Shown: positions 35,740-43,890, numbered from the stretch's first letter. The stretch is DNA of 64,000 nucleotides from JASLDZ01 sp964235945 (GCA_964235945.1 CAXSDV010000010.1:1-64000); one strand, 5' to 3'. Numbers and translations: made by a program. The notes: a model not told the origin generated them from the letters alone.

Positions 35740-36750
35740 ATGGCGCTCGTTCATTCGGGCCATGCGGGGGCCCGCGCCACGACCGCCCTCTGGGCGCCGG
35801 TCCTGCTCTGGACGGCGGCGGCGGCCCTGGCCGTGATCCCGGTCGCGCCGGCCTTGCAACTCCAGGCGCTCCTGGTCGGCGTGGCGCTGACGGGGGCGCC
35901 CCACGGCGTGCTCGACATCGACCAGGCGGTGTGGGCGACGCGGCGGCGGGGCGGGGTCGCGCACCTGCTGATGTTCCTGGCGGCCTACCTGCTCCTGGTC
36001 GGCGTGGGGCTGGCGGGTTGGCGCTGGGCGCCGGGCGCCACCCTGGTCGCCTTCCTGCTCGCCGCCGCCTGGCATTTCGGCGCGGACGAGGACGGGGACG
36101 AGGAGGCGACCGGCCCGCGCTCCACGTCCGGCGGGCGGGCGCGCCTGATCCTCACGGCGGCGCGAGGGGGCGCGGTGATCCTGCCGGCCGCCGCCCTGCA
36201 CCCGGCGCAGACCACCCCGCTGTTCGCCGCCCTGGCCGGAGCCTCGCCCGCGTCGGTGGAGGCGGTGGCGCACGCGGCGCTCCCCGCCCTGTGCGCCGTG
36301 TGGGCCGCCCTCCTCGTCGCCGCCCTGGCCGGGCTGGTGCGCGAAGCGCGGCGCCGGGCGGCGGCCGAACTCCTGGGGCTCGCCGTGCTGTTCGCCCTGG
36401 CCCCGCCCCTGGCCGCCTTCACCGTCTACTTCTGCGGGGTGCACGCGGTGCGGCACGCTTCGGCGGTGGCGGCGCGCTCGGGGGCGCGGCGGCCGCTCGC
36501 CTGGCTGGCCGTGCGTTTGGTCCCCGCCGCCCTGGTGAGCGGCCTCGTGCTGGCCGCGCTGGCCGCGCACGGCGGGCTGGACGACGCGGTCGTCTGGAGC
36601 TTCCGCCTGTTGGCGGCGCTGACCCTGCCCCACCTCGTGTTCGGCCCCGCCCTGGAGCGCGCCCGGCCCGACGGCGCCGACGGCCGGACTCCGCGCGCCT
36701 GGACGCGACACGGTGCGGGCGTCACCTTCGCGGCACGGTCGATTCGCTGA
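35740..36750 (+). CDS. blh: Brp/Blh-type beta-carotene 15,15'-dioxygenase
   Basis: Blh cleaves beta-carotene into two retinals, the chromophore of the rhodopsin encoded just upstream. The product is a 336-aa membrane protein with about eight hydrophobic helices. The conserved histidines are present: His55 in GAPHGVLDID, His112 in AAWHFGADE, His235 and His239 in YFCGVHAVRHA, and His298 in LTLPHLVF. An acidic loop (residues 115-125) follows the second histidine. The 36-base gap to the rhodopsin gene suggests one operon. No crtE/B/I/Y genes are in the window, so beta-carotene must come from elsewhere in the genome. Confidence 0.92.
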   Translation: MALVHSGHAGARATTALWAPVLLWTAAAALAVIPVAPALQLQALLVGVALTGAPHGVLDIDQAVWATRRRGGVAHLLMFLAAYLLLVGVGLAGWRWAPGATLVAFLLAAAWHFGADEDGDEEATGPRSTSGGRARLILTAARGGAVILPAAALHPAQTTPLFAALAGASPASVEAVAHAALPALCAVWAALLVAALAGLVREARRRAAAELLGLAVLFALAPPLAAFTVYFCGVHAVRHASAVAARSGARRPLAWLAVRLVPAALVSGLVLAALAAHGGLDDAVVWSFRLLAALTLPHLVFGPALERARPDGADGRTPRAWTRHGAGVTFAARSIR

Positions 36751-36796
36751 CGCCGGCCTCAAGGCGCCGGCCTGGACCGGGAGGACCGGACCGGGC

Positions 36797-37981
36797 GTGC
36801 CAAGCTTCCCCCATCCCCGCCCCCTTCCCCGCACGGATCGCCCGACCTTCTACGAGTTCTTCGCGGGCGGAGGGCTCGCGCGGGCGGGCCTCGGCCCCGG
36901 CTGGGCCTGCCGCTACGCCAACGACCTCGATCCGGCCAAGGCGCGCAGCTATCGCGCGAACTGGGGCGGGGACGAGCTGGAGGAGGGCGACGTCCACGAC
37001 CTCCGCGCCGAGCGCCTGCCCGGCCGGGCGGACCTGGCCTGGGCCTCCTTTCCCTGCCAGGACCTGTCGCTGGCGGGGGCGGGGGCCGGGCTCGCGGGGG
37101 CGCGCTCCGGCGCGTTCCGCCCGTTCTGGTCGCTGGTGCGGGGTTTGGGCGACGAGGGTCGCGCGCCGCGCCTGGTGGCGGTCGAGAACGTGTGCGGCAC
37201 GCTCACCTCCCACGGCGGGCGCGACATGGCCGCCATCTGCGCCGCCTTCGCCGCGGCGGGCTACCGCTTCGGCGCGCTGGTGGTCGACGCCAGCCTGTTC
37301 GTGCCCCAGTCGCGCCCGCGCCTGTTCGTGGTGGGGGCGCACGCCGACCTCGCGCCCGCGCCGGGGCTCGTCGCCGACGCGCCCTGCGGGCCGTTCCACA
37401 CCCGCGCCCTGCAGGCCGCCCTGGGGACGCTGCCGCCCGAGACCGCCGCCCGCCGCGTGTGGTGGCGCTTGCCGCCCCCGCCGCCGCGACGCTTGAGTTT
37501 CGCCGACCTGCTGGAGGTCGACCCCGCCGACGCGCCCTGGCGACCGGACGCCTGGACCGCCCGGCTGATCCAGCTCATGTCGCCCCTGCACCAGGCGCGG
37601 GTGGAGGCGTTGCGGCGGGCGGGCGGGCGGGCGGTGGGCGGCGTCTACCGCCGCACCCGCACGGGGGAGGGCGGGGCCAAGGTCCAGCGGGCGGAGGTGC
37701 GCTTCGACGCGGTGGCCGGATGCCTGCGCACCCCCGCGGGCGGCTCCAGCCGCCAAACGGTGCTGGTGGTGGAGGACGGGCGGGTGCGCGCCCGGCTCGT
37801 ATCCCCGCGCGAGACCGCGCGGCTGATGGGCCTGCCCGACAGCTACCGCCTGCCCGCGAGGGCCAACGCCGCCTACCACCTCACGGGCGACGGTGTGGCG
37901 GCGCCCGTGGTGCGCCACCTGGCGCGCGAACTGTTCGAGCCGCTCCTGGGCCGCGGCGACGCCGTGCGCTCCGCCGCCTAG
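36797..37981 (+). CDS. Cytosine-5 DNA methyltransferase, apparently without a restriction partner
   Basis: This enzyme transfers a methyl group from SAM to C5 of cytosine within a specific DNA sequence. The product is 394 aa from the GTG at 36797. Motifs in order: I (FYEFFAGGGLARAGLG), IV (PCQDLS, with nucleophile Cys87), VI (VENVCG, Glu130), VIII (QSRPRLFVVG), a variable target-recognition region (about 200-310), then IX and X (NAAYHLTGDGVAAPVVRHLA). A start at 36713 would overlap blh by 38 bases. No restriction endonuclease or Vsr-like gene is adjacent. The target sequence cannot be predicted. Confidence 0.92.
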   Translation: MPSFPHPRPLPRTDRPTFYEFFAGGGLARAGLGPGWACRYANDLDPAKARSYRANWGGDELEEGDVHDLRAERLPGRADLAWASFPCQDLSLAGAGAGLAGARSGAFRPFWSLVRGLGDEGRAPRLVAVENVCGTLTSHGGRDMAAICAAFAAAGYRFGALVVDASLFVPQSRPRLFVVGAHADLAPAPGLVADAPCGPFHTRALQAALGTLPPETAARRVWWRLPPPPPRRLSFADLLEVDPADAPWRPDAWTARLIQLMSPLHQARVEALRRAGGRAVGGVYRRTRTGEGGAKVQRAEVRFDAVAGCLRTPAGGSSRQTVLVVEDGRVRARLVSPRETARLMGLPDSYRLPARANAAYHLTGDGVAAPVVRHLARELFEPLLGRGDAVRSAA

Positions 37982-38487
37982 CCGCCCCTGGCGGACGGGT
38001 AGGGGGCCGGCAGGCCCGCCCCTCGCGGGGGGAGCGGCAGGGAGGGACGGTCCCCCCGCGCGGCCCGCCGCTCCGGCGGCGGCGCAACGGGCGGCCCGGT
38101 GACCCGGTCGAAGGTGCGGCGCTGGTTCGGGGAGAGCACGGCGTAGAAGGCGCGCACCGCCGCCGCCCGCCGCCGCGCCTGCTCTTCCTGGCGGGGAAGC
38201 TGGGCCAGGCTCCAGTCCAATCGCTCGGGCGTGGTCATGGCCGCGAGTTGGGCGGTCTCGCCCGCCGCGTGCGCCGCCTCCGCCCGCTCCAGCGCCAGTT
38301 CGTCCTTGTAGGCGCGCCAAGCCCCGGCCTGCTCCGTGCTCAGGCGCAGCACGTAAGGCAGGGGCGGCGGCGCGTCCGGGCCGTCCGCCGCCGGCGGACC
38401 GGGCTGGGCGGCGGCGGGCGCGAGGGTGACGAGGCCGAGGAGGGCGGCGAGGCCGAGGGCCGGGCGCGTGCGGAAGGGGCGTTGCAC
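37978..38487 (-). CDS. Exported LTXXQ/Spy-like protein
   Basis: This is a periplasmic protein of about 169 aa. A hydrophobic signal (TRPALGLAALLGLVTLAPAAAQ) is followed by a proline-rich linker and two LTxxQ-like segments, LSTEQAGAWRAYKDEL and LSPNQRRTFDRV, separated by a charged helical part. The pattern recalls Spy/CpxP-type periplasmic stress chaperones. The start is uncertain: GTG 38487 is used here, but GTG 38502 or ATG 38619/38625 are open in frame. Its stop overlaps the methyltransferase stop tail-to-tail (CTAG). Confidence 0.6.
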   Translation of the reverse strand: MQRPFRTRPALGLAALLGLVTLAPAAAQPGPPAADGPDAPPPLPYVLRLSTEQAGAWRAYKDELALERAEAAHAAGETAQLAAMTTPERLDWSLAQLPRQEEQARRRAAAVRAFYAVLSPNQRRTFDRVTGPPVAPPPERRAARGDRPSLPLPPRGAGLPAPYPSARGG

Positions 38488-38617
38488 CCCGCCGGAGCGC
38501 ACGACGGGCGCGGCGGTTCCGGCTCCGCTCCGGTCCAACCGCGACTCGCCGCGGTTGGAGGGGTAAGGGAGCGGGCGACGCGCCGGTTCGGGCGCCGCAC
38601 GAGCGCAGGAGTCGTCC

Positions 38618-38977
38618 ATGCCCACCTACACCGTCGTCGCCACCACCGCGACCCAAGGCAGCGAGGAGGCCGAGTTCGACGTTCACGTCGACGAGTTCGA
38701 CAACGAGAGCGAGACGATCGGCTACGCCCGCCGCATGGCCGAGGAGATGTTCGGCCTGGCCGAACAGCTCCAGCTCGACTTCGACTACAGCCATGTCAGC
38801 CTCTACGAGGGCGACGTGGGCGAGGACGAGCCGGACAGCGAGCACCCGGGCTTCGTCGGCATGTGGTTCTTCGACGAGAACGGCGCGGGCTACGTCACGG
38901 CCGCGGCCCTGCGCAGCGAAGCGGGGGCGGACGGCGCCGCGGAGGCCGCGACGGACGACGCTCCCCCCGCGGCCTGA
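38618..38977 (+). CDS. Unknown acidic 119-aa protein
   Basis: I do not recognise this protein. It is strongly acidic, with many Asp and Glu residues, and has no signal or membrane segment. The beginning, MPTYTVVATTATQGSEEAEF, looks like a beta-strand region, followed by a helix (ARRMAEEMFGLAEQLQLDF) and the segment HPGFVGMWFFDENGAGY. The tail is Ala/Asp-rich. AGGAG lies before the ATG at good spacing. It is divergent from the Spy-like gene. Real coding is supported by the ribosome site and codon pattern. Confidence 0.6.
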   Translation: MPTYTVVATTATQGSEEAEFDVHVDEFDNESETIGYARRMAEEMFGLAEQLQLDFDYSHVSLYEGDVGEDEPDSEHPGFVGMWFFDENGAGYVTAAALRSEAGADGAAEAATDDAPPAA

Positions 38978-38996
38978 GCAAAGGCGGACGGCCGCG

Positions 38997-39248
38997 TCAG
39001 GCGGCGTCCGCCACCGCGGCCTTGGACAGCTCGAGCCGTGCGAGGGCGGCGGCCAGCTTGTCCTCGCCCGGCTTGAACACGTCGCTCACGGGGATGACCT
39101 CGAAGGCCAGGTGGCCCACCTGGTGCGCCTCCCCGAACTGGAAGGTGAGGTTGACGGGATCGACGATCACCTCGGCCCCGAGGGCCTTCGCGCGTTCGCC
39201 GGCGGCGCGCAGGCGCTCGGCGACCTGTTCGAGTTCGATGCGGATCAT
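38997..39248 (-). CDS. Unknown 83-aa protein
   Basis: I do not recognise this protein. It has a long N-terminal amphipathic helix (IELEQVAERLRAAGERAKAL), a central strand region (VIVDPVNLTFQFGEAHQVGH) and a C-terminal helix (EDKLAAALARLELSKAAV). There is no signal peptide or cysteine. It is convergent with the acidic protein gene (19-base gap) and divergent from the 100-aa gene that follows. Confidence 0.55.
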   Translation of the reverse strand: MIRIELEQVAERLRAAGERAKALGAEVIVDPVNLTFQFGEAHQVGHLAFEVIPVSDVFKPGEDKLAAALARLELSKAAVADAA

Positions 39249-39343
39249 GGGGGGCCTCTGCGGGGTGCGTGACGGCTGCGGGCCCGAAAGCCACGCTCGC
39301 GCGTTGTCGTTCCGCCCCGCCGGGCGAAGGAGCGAGACACGCC

Positions 39344-39646
39344 ATGGCCATCAGAACCCGGGGATGGAACAGCCTGAAACTGCTGGGGTCCTTGCGGGGC
39401 TCCGGCGTGCTCAAGGCGGGCGAGGCGGCGGTGGAGGTTCGCTACCACCTCGATCGCTACGAGAGCCGCAACGGCCAGGTGGCCACCGGCGAGGTGGACG
39501 GCGACCTGTCGGTCCTGCCGCCGGTGGAGGAGACCCTGGCGGCGACGCTGGTGCTGGAGAACGGCTCGGAGATCGCCTGCAGCCTGTCCAACGTCGAGGC
39601 GGACGGCGCGGACGTGGACGTGCAGGGCTCGGTGGTCGGCGAGTAG
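39344..39646 (+). CDS. Unknown 100-aa protein, mainly beta-strand
   Basis: I do not recognise this protein. It starts with a basic segment (MAIRTRGWNSLKLLGSLRGS), then alternates strands (AAVEVRYHLDRYESRNGQVA, ATLVLENGSEIACSLSNVEA) and ends acidic. GAAGGAG precedes ATG 39344, the start I prefer over ATG 39269. It may be a small single-domain binding protein. It converges on the ATP-grasp gene with four bases between. Confidence 0.6.
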   Translation: MAIRTRGWNSLKLLGSLRGSGVLKAGEAAVEVRYHLDRYESRNGQVATGEVDGDLSVLPPVEETLAATLVLENGSEIACSLSNVEADGADVDVQGSVVGE

Positions 39647-39650
39647 CCGC

Positions 39651-40526
39651 TCAACCCGCCCGCGACAGCCCCGCCCGCTCCAGGGCGACCCGCGCCAGCC
39701 TCGTCGCCGCCTCGGGCGCGAGGTCGAGGTAGAGGTCCGGCTCGATCAGCTCCAGCTCCATCAGGCGCAGCGTTCCCGCCGCGTCGCGCACCATGTCGGC
39801 CCGGGCGTAGGCGGGCGCCGGCCCCGGCGCGGCCGCCAGCGCCGCGCGGGCCAGGGCCAGCGCCTCGGGCGAGGGCGCCTCGCGCGCCAACCGGCCGCCG
39901 AAGCCCGGATGGATGCGGAACTCCCCGGCGGCCGCCCGCTTGCGCACGGCGTGGGCGGGTTCCCCGTCGAACAGGAACACCGACAGTTCGCCCTCCGTCT
40001 CGACCGCGGGCAGGTAGGGCTGGATCAGGGCGGGCCACGACGCCCCGGCGGGGGCGGGTTCCCCCGACCGCAGCCGCACGGCGTCGTGGCCGCCGGCCGC
40101 GACCTGGGGCTTGACCACCAGCGCGTCCACGCCGAAGCGCGCCCGCGCCGCCTCCACCGCCGCCGCGTCCGCCCGCTCCGCAAACAGCGTGGGGATGACC
40201 GCCACGCCCGCCGTCTCCAGTTCGCCCAGGTAGGTCTTGCGCGTGTTCCACCCGAGGAGCTGCGGCGCGTTGAGCAGCGGCGCGCCGGGGGGCCACCGCC
40301 CCAGAAGGTCGAGCCACCGCAGCGGCTCGCGGTGATAGCCCCAGACGAGGAGGGCCAGGTGCAGGTCGGCGTCCGCGCGCGGACCCTCCGTCCACGGCTG
40401 CGCCACGGCCCGGGCGCCCGCCGCCTCCAGGGCGCGGGCGTGGAGCGCGAAGGCCTCCGCCGCCCGGGCGGGATAGCGCGGGTCCGCCGGGTCGGGGGTC
40501 AGCACGGCGACGAGGGGTGCGGTCAT
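39651..40526 (-). CDS. ATP-grasp protein, glutathione-synthetase-like
   Basis: This is a 291-aa ATP-grasp family protein, probably an ATP-dependent carboxylate-amine ligase. It has an N-terminal Rossmann-like part, LLNAPQLLGWNTRKTYLGEL at about residues 84-103, the ATP-binding VDALVVKPQVAAGGHDAVRL, the segment ALIQPYLPAVETEGELSVFL and the late motif LMELELIEPDLYL (metal ligand region). The substrate is unknown. It is divergent from the PfkB kinase gene, with 129 bases between. Confidence 0.8.
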   Translation of the reverse strand: MTAPLVAVLTPDPADPRYPARAAEAFALHARALEAAGARAVAQPWTEGPRADADLHLALLVWGYHREPLRWLDLLGRWPPGAPLLNAPQLLGWNTRKTYLGELETAGVAVIPTLFAERADAAAVEAARARFGVDALVVKPQVAAGGHDAVRLRSGEPAPAGASWPALIQPYLPAVETEGELSVFLFDGEPAHAVRKRAAAGEFRIHPGFGGRLAREAPSPEALALARAALAAAPGPAPAYARADMVRDAAGTLRLMELELIEPDLYLDLAPEAATRLARVALERAGLSRAG

Positions 40527-40655
40527 GTCCGCGCGCTAGCGCGCCCGCGCGTCCGCAGGCAAGGCCCGTCGCCGCGCCGTCGCCGTTGCCGCCGAGGGTC
40601 CGCTGGGCTAACCGCGGAACCTTACCGGGCCCGCCGCCCGATCCGAGCGCCCGCC

Positions 40656-41645
40656 ATGCCCCACGCCCGTTACGACGTCCTGGCCGTCGGCAACGCCATC
40701 GTCGACGTGATCAGCCCCGCCGACGAAGCCTTCCTGCGGACCCACGAACTGGAGAAGGGGGCCATGACGCTGGTGGACGACGACCGCTCCCACCGGCTCT
40801 ACGCCGCCATGGCCCCCGGCGTGCGCACCTCCGGCGGGTCGGCGGCCAACACGGTGGCGGGGGTGGCCTCCCTCGGCGGCCGCGCCGCCTATGTCGGCAA
40901 GGTCGCGGACGACGAGCTGGGCGCCGTGTTCGCCGACGACATGCGCGCGGGGGGCGTGGCGTTCGAGGGAACGCCGCTCGCGGGCGCGGCCACCGGCCGC
41001 TGCATGGTCAACGTCACCGCCGACGGCCAGCGCACCATGGCGACCTACCTGGGCGCCTCCTCGCGCCTGACGCCGGCGGACGTGGACGAGGCGGCGGTGG
41101 CCGCCGCCGACATCGTCTACCTGGAAGGCTACCTGTTCGATCCGCCCGAAGCGCGCGCCGCCTTCGCCGTGGCCGCCCGCGCCGCCAAGGCCGCCGGCCG
41201 CCGGGTGGCCATGACGCTGTCGGACGTGTTCGTGGTGGAGCGCCACCGCCGGGCCCTGCTCGACTTCCTGCCTCAGGTGGACGTGCTGTTCGCCAACGCC
41301 GCGGAGGCCGGGGCCCTGTTCGAGACGGACGATCCGGCCGTCGCGATGGAGGCGCTGTCCAGGCAGGTCACGGTCGCCGCCGTGACCCTGGGGGCGCAGG
41401 GGTCGGTGGTGCGCTACGACGGCGAGCACGCCCAGGTGGAGGCCGCCCCCGTCTCCCAGGTGGTGGACACCACGGGCGCCGGCGACCAGTACGCGGCCGG
41501 CTTCCTGTTCGGTTTGGCGCGGGGCCGCCCGCTGGAGGCCTGCGCGCGCCTGGGAGCCCTGGCCGCCGCCGAGGTGATCGCCCACGTCGGCCCGCGCCCG
41601 CAGTCCTCGCTGCAGGCCCTGGCGCGCTCCCAGGGGCTGATCTGA
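40656..41645 (+). CDS. PfkB family sugar/adenosine kinase
   Basis: This is a 329-aa kinase of the ribokinase/PfkB family; the alphaproteobacterial group with this pattern is usually annotated as adenosine kinase. It begins YDVLAVGNAIVDVI and contains the substrate segment TSGGSAANTVAGVASLGGRA (about residues 58-77) and the PfkB signature 2, VVDTTGAGDQYAAGFLFG, with the catalytic Asp. If it phosphorylates adenosine, it would complement AhcY. It lies two bases before hisB, a conserved neighbour in related bacteria. Confidence 0.88.
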   Translation: MPHARYDVLAVGNAIVDVISPADEAFLRTHELEKGAMTLVDDDRSHRLYAAMAPGVRTSGGSAANTVAGVASLGGRAAYVGKVADDELGAVFADDMRAGGVAFEGTPLAGAATGRCMVNVTADGQRTMATYLGASSRLTPADVDEAAVAAADIVYLEGYLFDPPEARAAFAVAARAAKAAGRRVAMTLSDVFVVERHRRALLDFLPQVDVLFANAAEAGALFETDDPAVAMEALSRQVTVAAVTLGAQGSVVRYDGEHAQVEAAPVSQVVDTTGAGDQYAAGFLFGLARGRPLEACARLGALAAAEVIAHVGPRPQSSLQALARSQGLI

Positions 41646-41647
41646 CC

Positions 41648-42250
41648 GTGGCCGACCCCGCCCTCCGGCGCGCGGAGGTTTCGCGCGACACCCGCGAAAC
41701 ACGCATCCGGGTCGCGCTCGACCTCGACGGCGTGGGGAACTCGACCGTGTCCACCGGGGTGGGCTTCTTCGACCACATGCTGGACGGCTGGGCGCGCCAC
41801 GCCGGCTTCGACCTGCAGGTGGAGACCGTCGGCGACCTGCACATCGACGACCACCACACGGTGGAGGACACGGGCATCGTGCTGGGCCAGGCCTTCGCCC
41901 GCGCGTGCGACGGCTTCAAGGGTATCCGCCGCTTCGGCCACGCCTACACCCCCATGGACGAGACGCTGACGCGCTGCGCCGTGGACCTGTGCAACCGGCC
42001 CTACCTGGTCTGGCGCTGTTCCTTCACCGCGCCCAAGATCGGGTCCTTCGACACCGAGCTGTTCCGCGAGTTCCACCACGCCTTCGCCATGAACTCGGGC
42101 GCGTGCGTCCACCTCGAGACGCTGTACGGGACCAACAACCACCATGTGGCCGAGAGCGGCTTCAAGGCGCTGGCGCGCGCCCTGCGCATGGCGGTGGAGC
42201 CCGACCCCAAGGCGGGGGGCGCCGCGGTCTCGACCAAGGGCGTGCTGTGA
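41648..42250 (+). CDS. hisB: Imidazoleglycerol-phosphate dehydratase
   Basis: HisB catalyses the sixth step of histidine synthesis. The product is 200 aa, as for single-domain HisB. The manganese-binding motifs are present: GFFDHMLDGWARHAGFDL and IDDHHTVEDTGIVLGQA in the first half, and REFHHAFAMNSG with GTNNHHVAESGFKALARAL in the second. It starts at a GTG two bases after the kinase stop. Its TGA overlaps the hisH GTG start. Confidence 0.97.
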   Translation: MADPALRRAEVSRDTRETRIRVALDLDGVGNSTVSTGVGFFDHMLDGWARHAGFDLQVETVGDLHIDDHHTVEDTGIVLGQAFARACDGFKGIRRFGHAYTPMDETLTRCAVDLCNRPYLVWRCSFTAPKIGSFDTELFREFHHAFAMNSGACVHLETLYGTNNHHVAESGFKALARALRMAVEPDPKAGGAAVSTKGVL

Positions 42251-42842
42251 CGGCGGACGCGGGCCGCGTCGTCCTGATCGACTACGGCTCGGGCAACCTG
42301 CGGTCGGCGGAGAAGGCGCTGCAGGAGGCCGCCCGCCGGCGGGGCGACCCGGTGGAGGTGGCCGTTTCCGGCGATCCGCAGGTGGTGGCCGCCGCCGACC
42401 GGCTGGTGCTGCCGGGGGTGGGGGCGTTCCGCGCCTGCATGGACGCGCTGGACGCCCGCGACGGGCTGGTGGAGGCGATGACGCAGGCGGTGCGCGTGCG
42501 CGGCGCGCCGTTCCTGGGCGTGTGCGTGGGCATGCAGCTCCTGGCCACGCGGGGGCTGGAGTTCGGCGCCACCCCCGGCCTGGGCTGGATCCCGGGCGAG
42601 GTGGCCCCCCTCGCCCCCGACGACCCGGCGGCCAAGACCCCGCACATGGGCTGGAACACCGTCCACGCGCAGGCCCCCCACGCGCTGATCCGCGAGGCGG
42701 GGGAGGACATGTACTTCACCCACAGCTACGCCTTCACCCCCGACGACCCCGCGGACGTGGTGGCCGGCGTCGACCACGGCGGCCGCTTCGCCGCGGCCGT
42801 GGCCCGCGGCAACGTGGCGGGCGTGCAGTTCCACCCGGAAAA
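42247..42842 (+). CDS. hisH: Imidazole glycerol phosphate synthase glutaminase subunit, cut by a gap
   Basis: HisH supplies ammonia from glutamine to HisF. Residues 1-198 are seen, and the rest is lost in the run of N that starts at 42843. The glutaminase triad is present: Cys93 in FLGVCVGMQLLA, and His196 and Glu198 in VQFHPE right at the gap edge. About 15 residues should remain. HisA, hisF and hisE, the usual next genes, are not seen after the gap. It starts at a GTG overlapping the hisB stop. Confidence 0.93.
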
Positions 42843-42942
42843 NNNNNNNNNNNNNNNNNNNNNNNNNNNNNNNNNNNNNNNNNNNNNNNNNNNNNNNNNN
42901 NNNNNNNNNNNNNNNNNNNNNNNNNNNNNNNNNNNNNNNNNN
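42843..42942. other. 100-base assembly gap in the his operon
   Basis: A run of exactly 100 N, the usual placeholder for a gap of unknown size, cuts hisH. The sequence after it (42943-43045) shows no end of hisH and no hisA/hisF, so the true missing length could be much more than 100 bases. Confidence 0.98.
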
Positions 42943-43045
42943 CGCGGCGCCCCTCCCCCGCTTCCCGCCGACGCCGGCGAGGGATAGACAGGCCTTCCCG
43001 CCCGCGCCCTGCGCCCGGGCTCCCCACCCTTGCGCGACGCGACCC

Positions 43046-43789
43046 ATGGCCGGCCATTCCAAGTTCAAGAACATCCAGTTCCGCAAGGGCGCCCAGGACA
43101 AGAAGCGCTCCAAGCTGTTCTCCAAGCTCTCGCGCGACATCACCGTGGCGGCCAAGGGCGGCCTGCCCGACATCAACGCCAACGCGCGCCTGCGCCTGGC
43201 GGTGGTCTCCGCCCGCGCCGAGTCCATGCCGAAAGACGCCATCGACCGCGCCATCAAGAAGGCGGCGGGCGGCGAGGCCGACAACATGGAGGAGATCCGC
43301 TACGAGGGCTTCGGCCCGGGCGGCGTCGGCCTGATCGTCGAGGTCTTGACCGACAACCGGAACCGCGCCGCCGCCAACGTGCGCTCCACCTTCAGCAAGA
43401 ACGGCGGGGCCATGGGCGAGTCCGGCTCGGTGGCCTTCATGTTCGACCGGGCGGGCCGCATCGTGTTCCCCCCCGCCGCGGGCTCGGAGGACGCGGTGAT
43501 GGAGGCGGCCATCGAGGCGGGCGCCGACGACGTGGAGTCCGACGAGGAGGGCCACGTGGTCTACACCGCCTTCGAGGACCTCAACGGCGTGGCCGAGGCG
43601 CTGGCCGCGCGGATCGGAGACCCCAAGTCGACCTCGGTGGTCTGGCGCCCCAAGAGCGAGACCCCGGTGGCGGGCGAGCAGGCGCAGACCCTCCTGAAGC
43701 TGGTGGACGCGTTGGACGACGACGACGACGTGCAGAACGTGTTCCTCAACGCCGAGTTCGACGAGGCCACCCTGGCGGCCCTGGCCTGA
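43046..43789 (+). CDS. yebC: YebC/PmpR family protein (TACO1-like)
   Basis: YebC-type proteins were first described as transcriptional regulators; recent work links them to relieving ribosome stalling at proline stretches. The product is 247 aa, with the signature MAGHSKFKNIQFRKGAQDKK at the start, then PKDAIDRAIKKAAGGEADNM and GPGGVGLIVEVLTDNRNRAA. It lies upstream of ruvC in the very common yebC-ruvC-ruvA-ruvB order. It is encoded near tolA and other proline-rich proteins, but that may be chance. Confidence 0.95.
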   Translation: MAGHSKFKNIQFRKGAQDKKRSKLFSKLSRDITVAAKGGLPDINANARLRLAVVSARAESMPKDAIDRAIKKAAGGEADNMEEIRYEGFGPGGVGLIVEVLTDNRNRAAANVRSTFSKNGGAMGESGSVAFMFDRAGRIVFPPAAGSEDAVMEAAIEAGADDVESDEEGHVVYTAFEDLNGVAEALAARIGDPKSTSVVWRPKSETPVAGEQAQTLLKLVDALDDDDDVQNVFLNAEFDEATLAALA

Positions 43790-43875
43790 TCGGAACAGGC
43801 GACCCTCCGCCCCCGCCGGTCACCTTTCGTTAACCTTCGCGCCCCTTCCCCTCGTCCGGCGAAGGGGCGAGATTG

Positions 43876-43890
43876 GAACACATGACGAAC
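43876..43890. promoter_or_regulatory. LexA-type SOS box GAAC-N7-GAAC at the ruvC start
   Basis: GAAC (43876-43879) and GAAC (43887-43890) are separated by seven bases, the exact form of the alphaproteobacterial LexA operator (GTTC-N7-GTTC on the other strand). The site covers the ruvC start codon (ATG 43882), at the head of the ruvCAB repair operon, where SOS control is expected. Its position over the start is unusual and suggests a transcription start very near the start codon. Confidence 0.6.

Noticed and set aside
40531..40544. 14-bp palindrome in the ATP-grasp/kinase divergent spacer
   Set aside because: Same chance argument; it is an alternating GC sequence with no second copy noticed.
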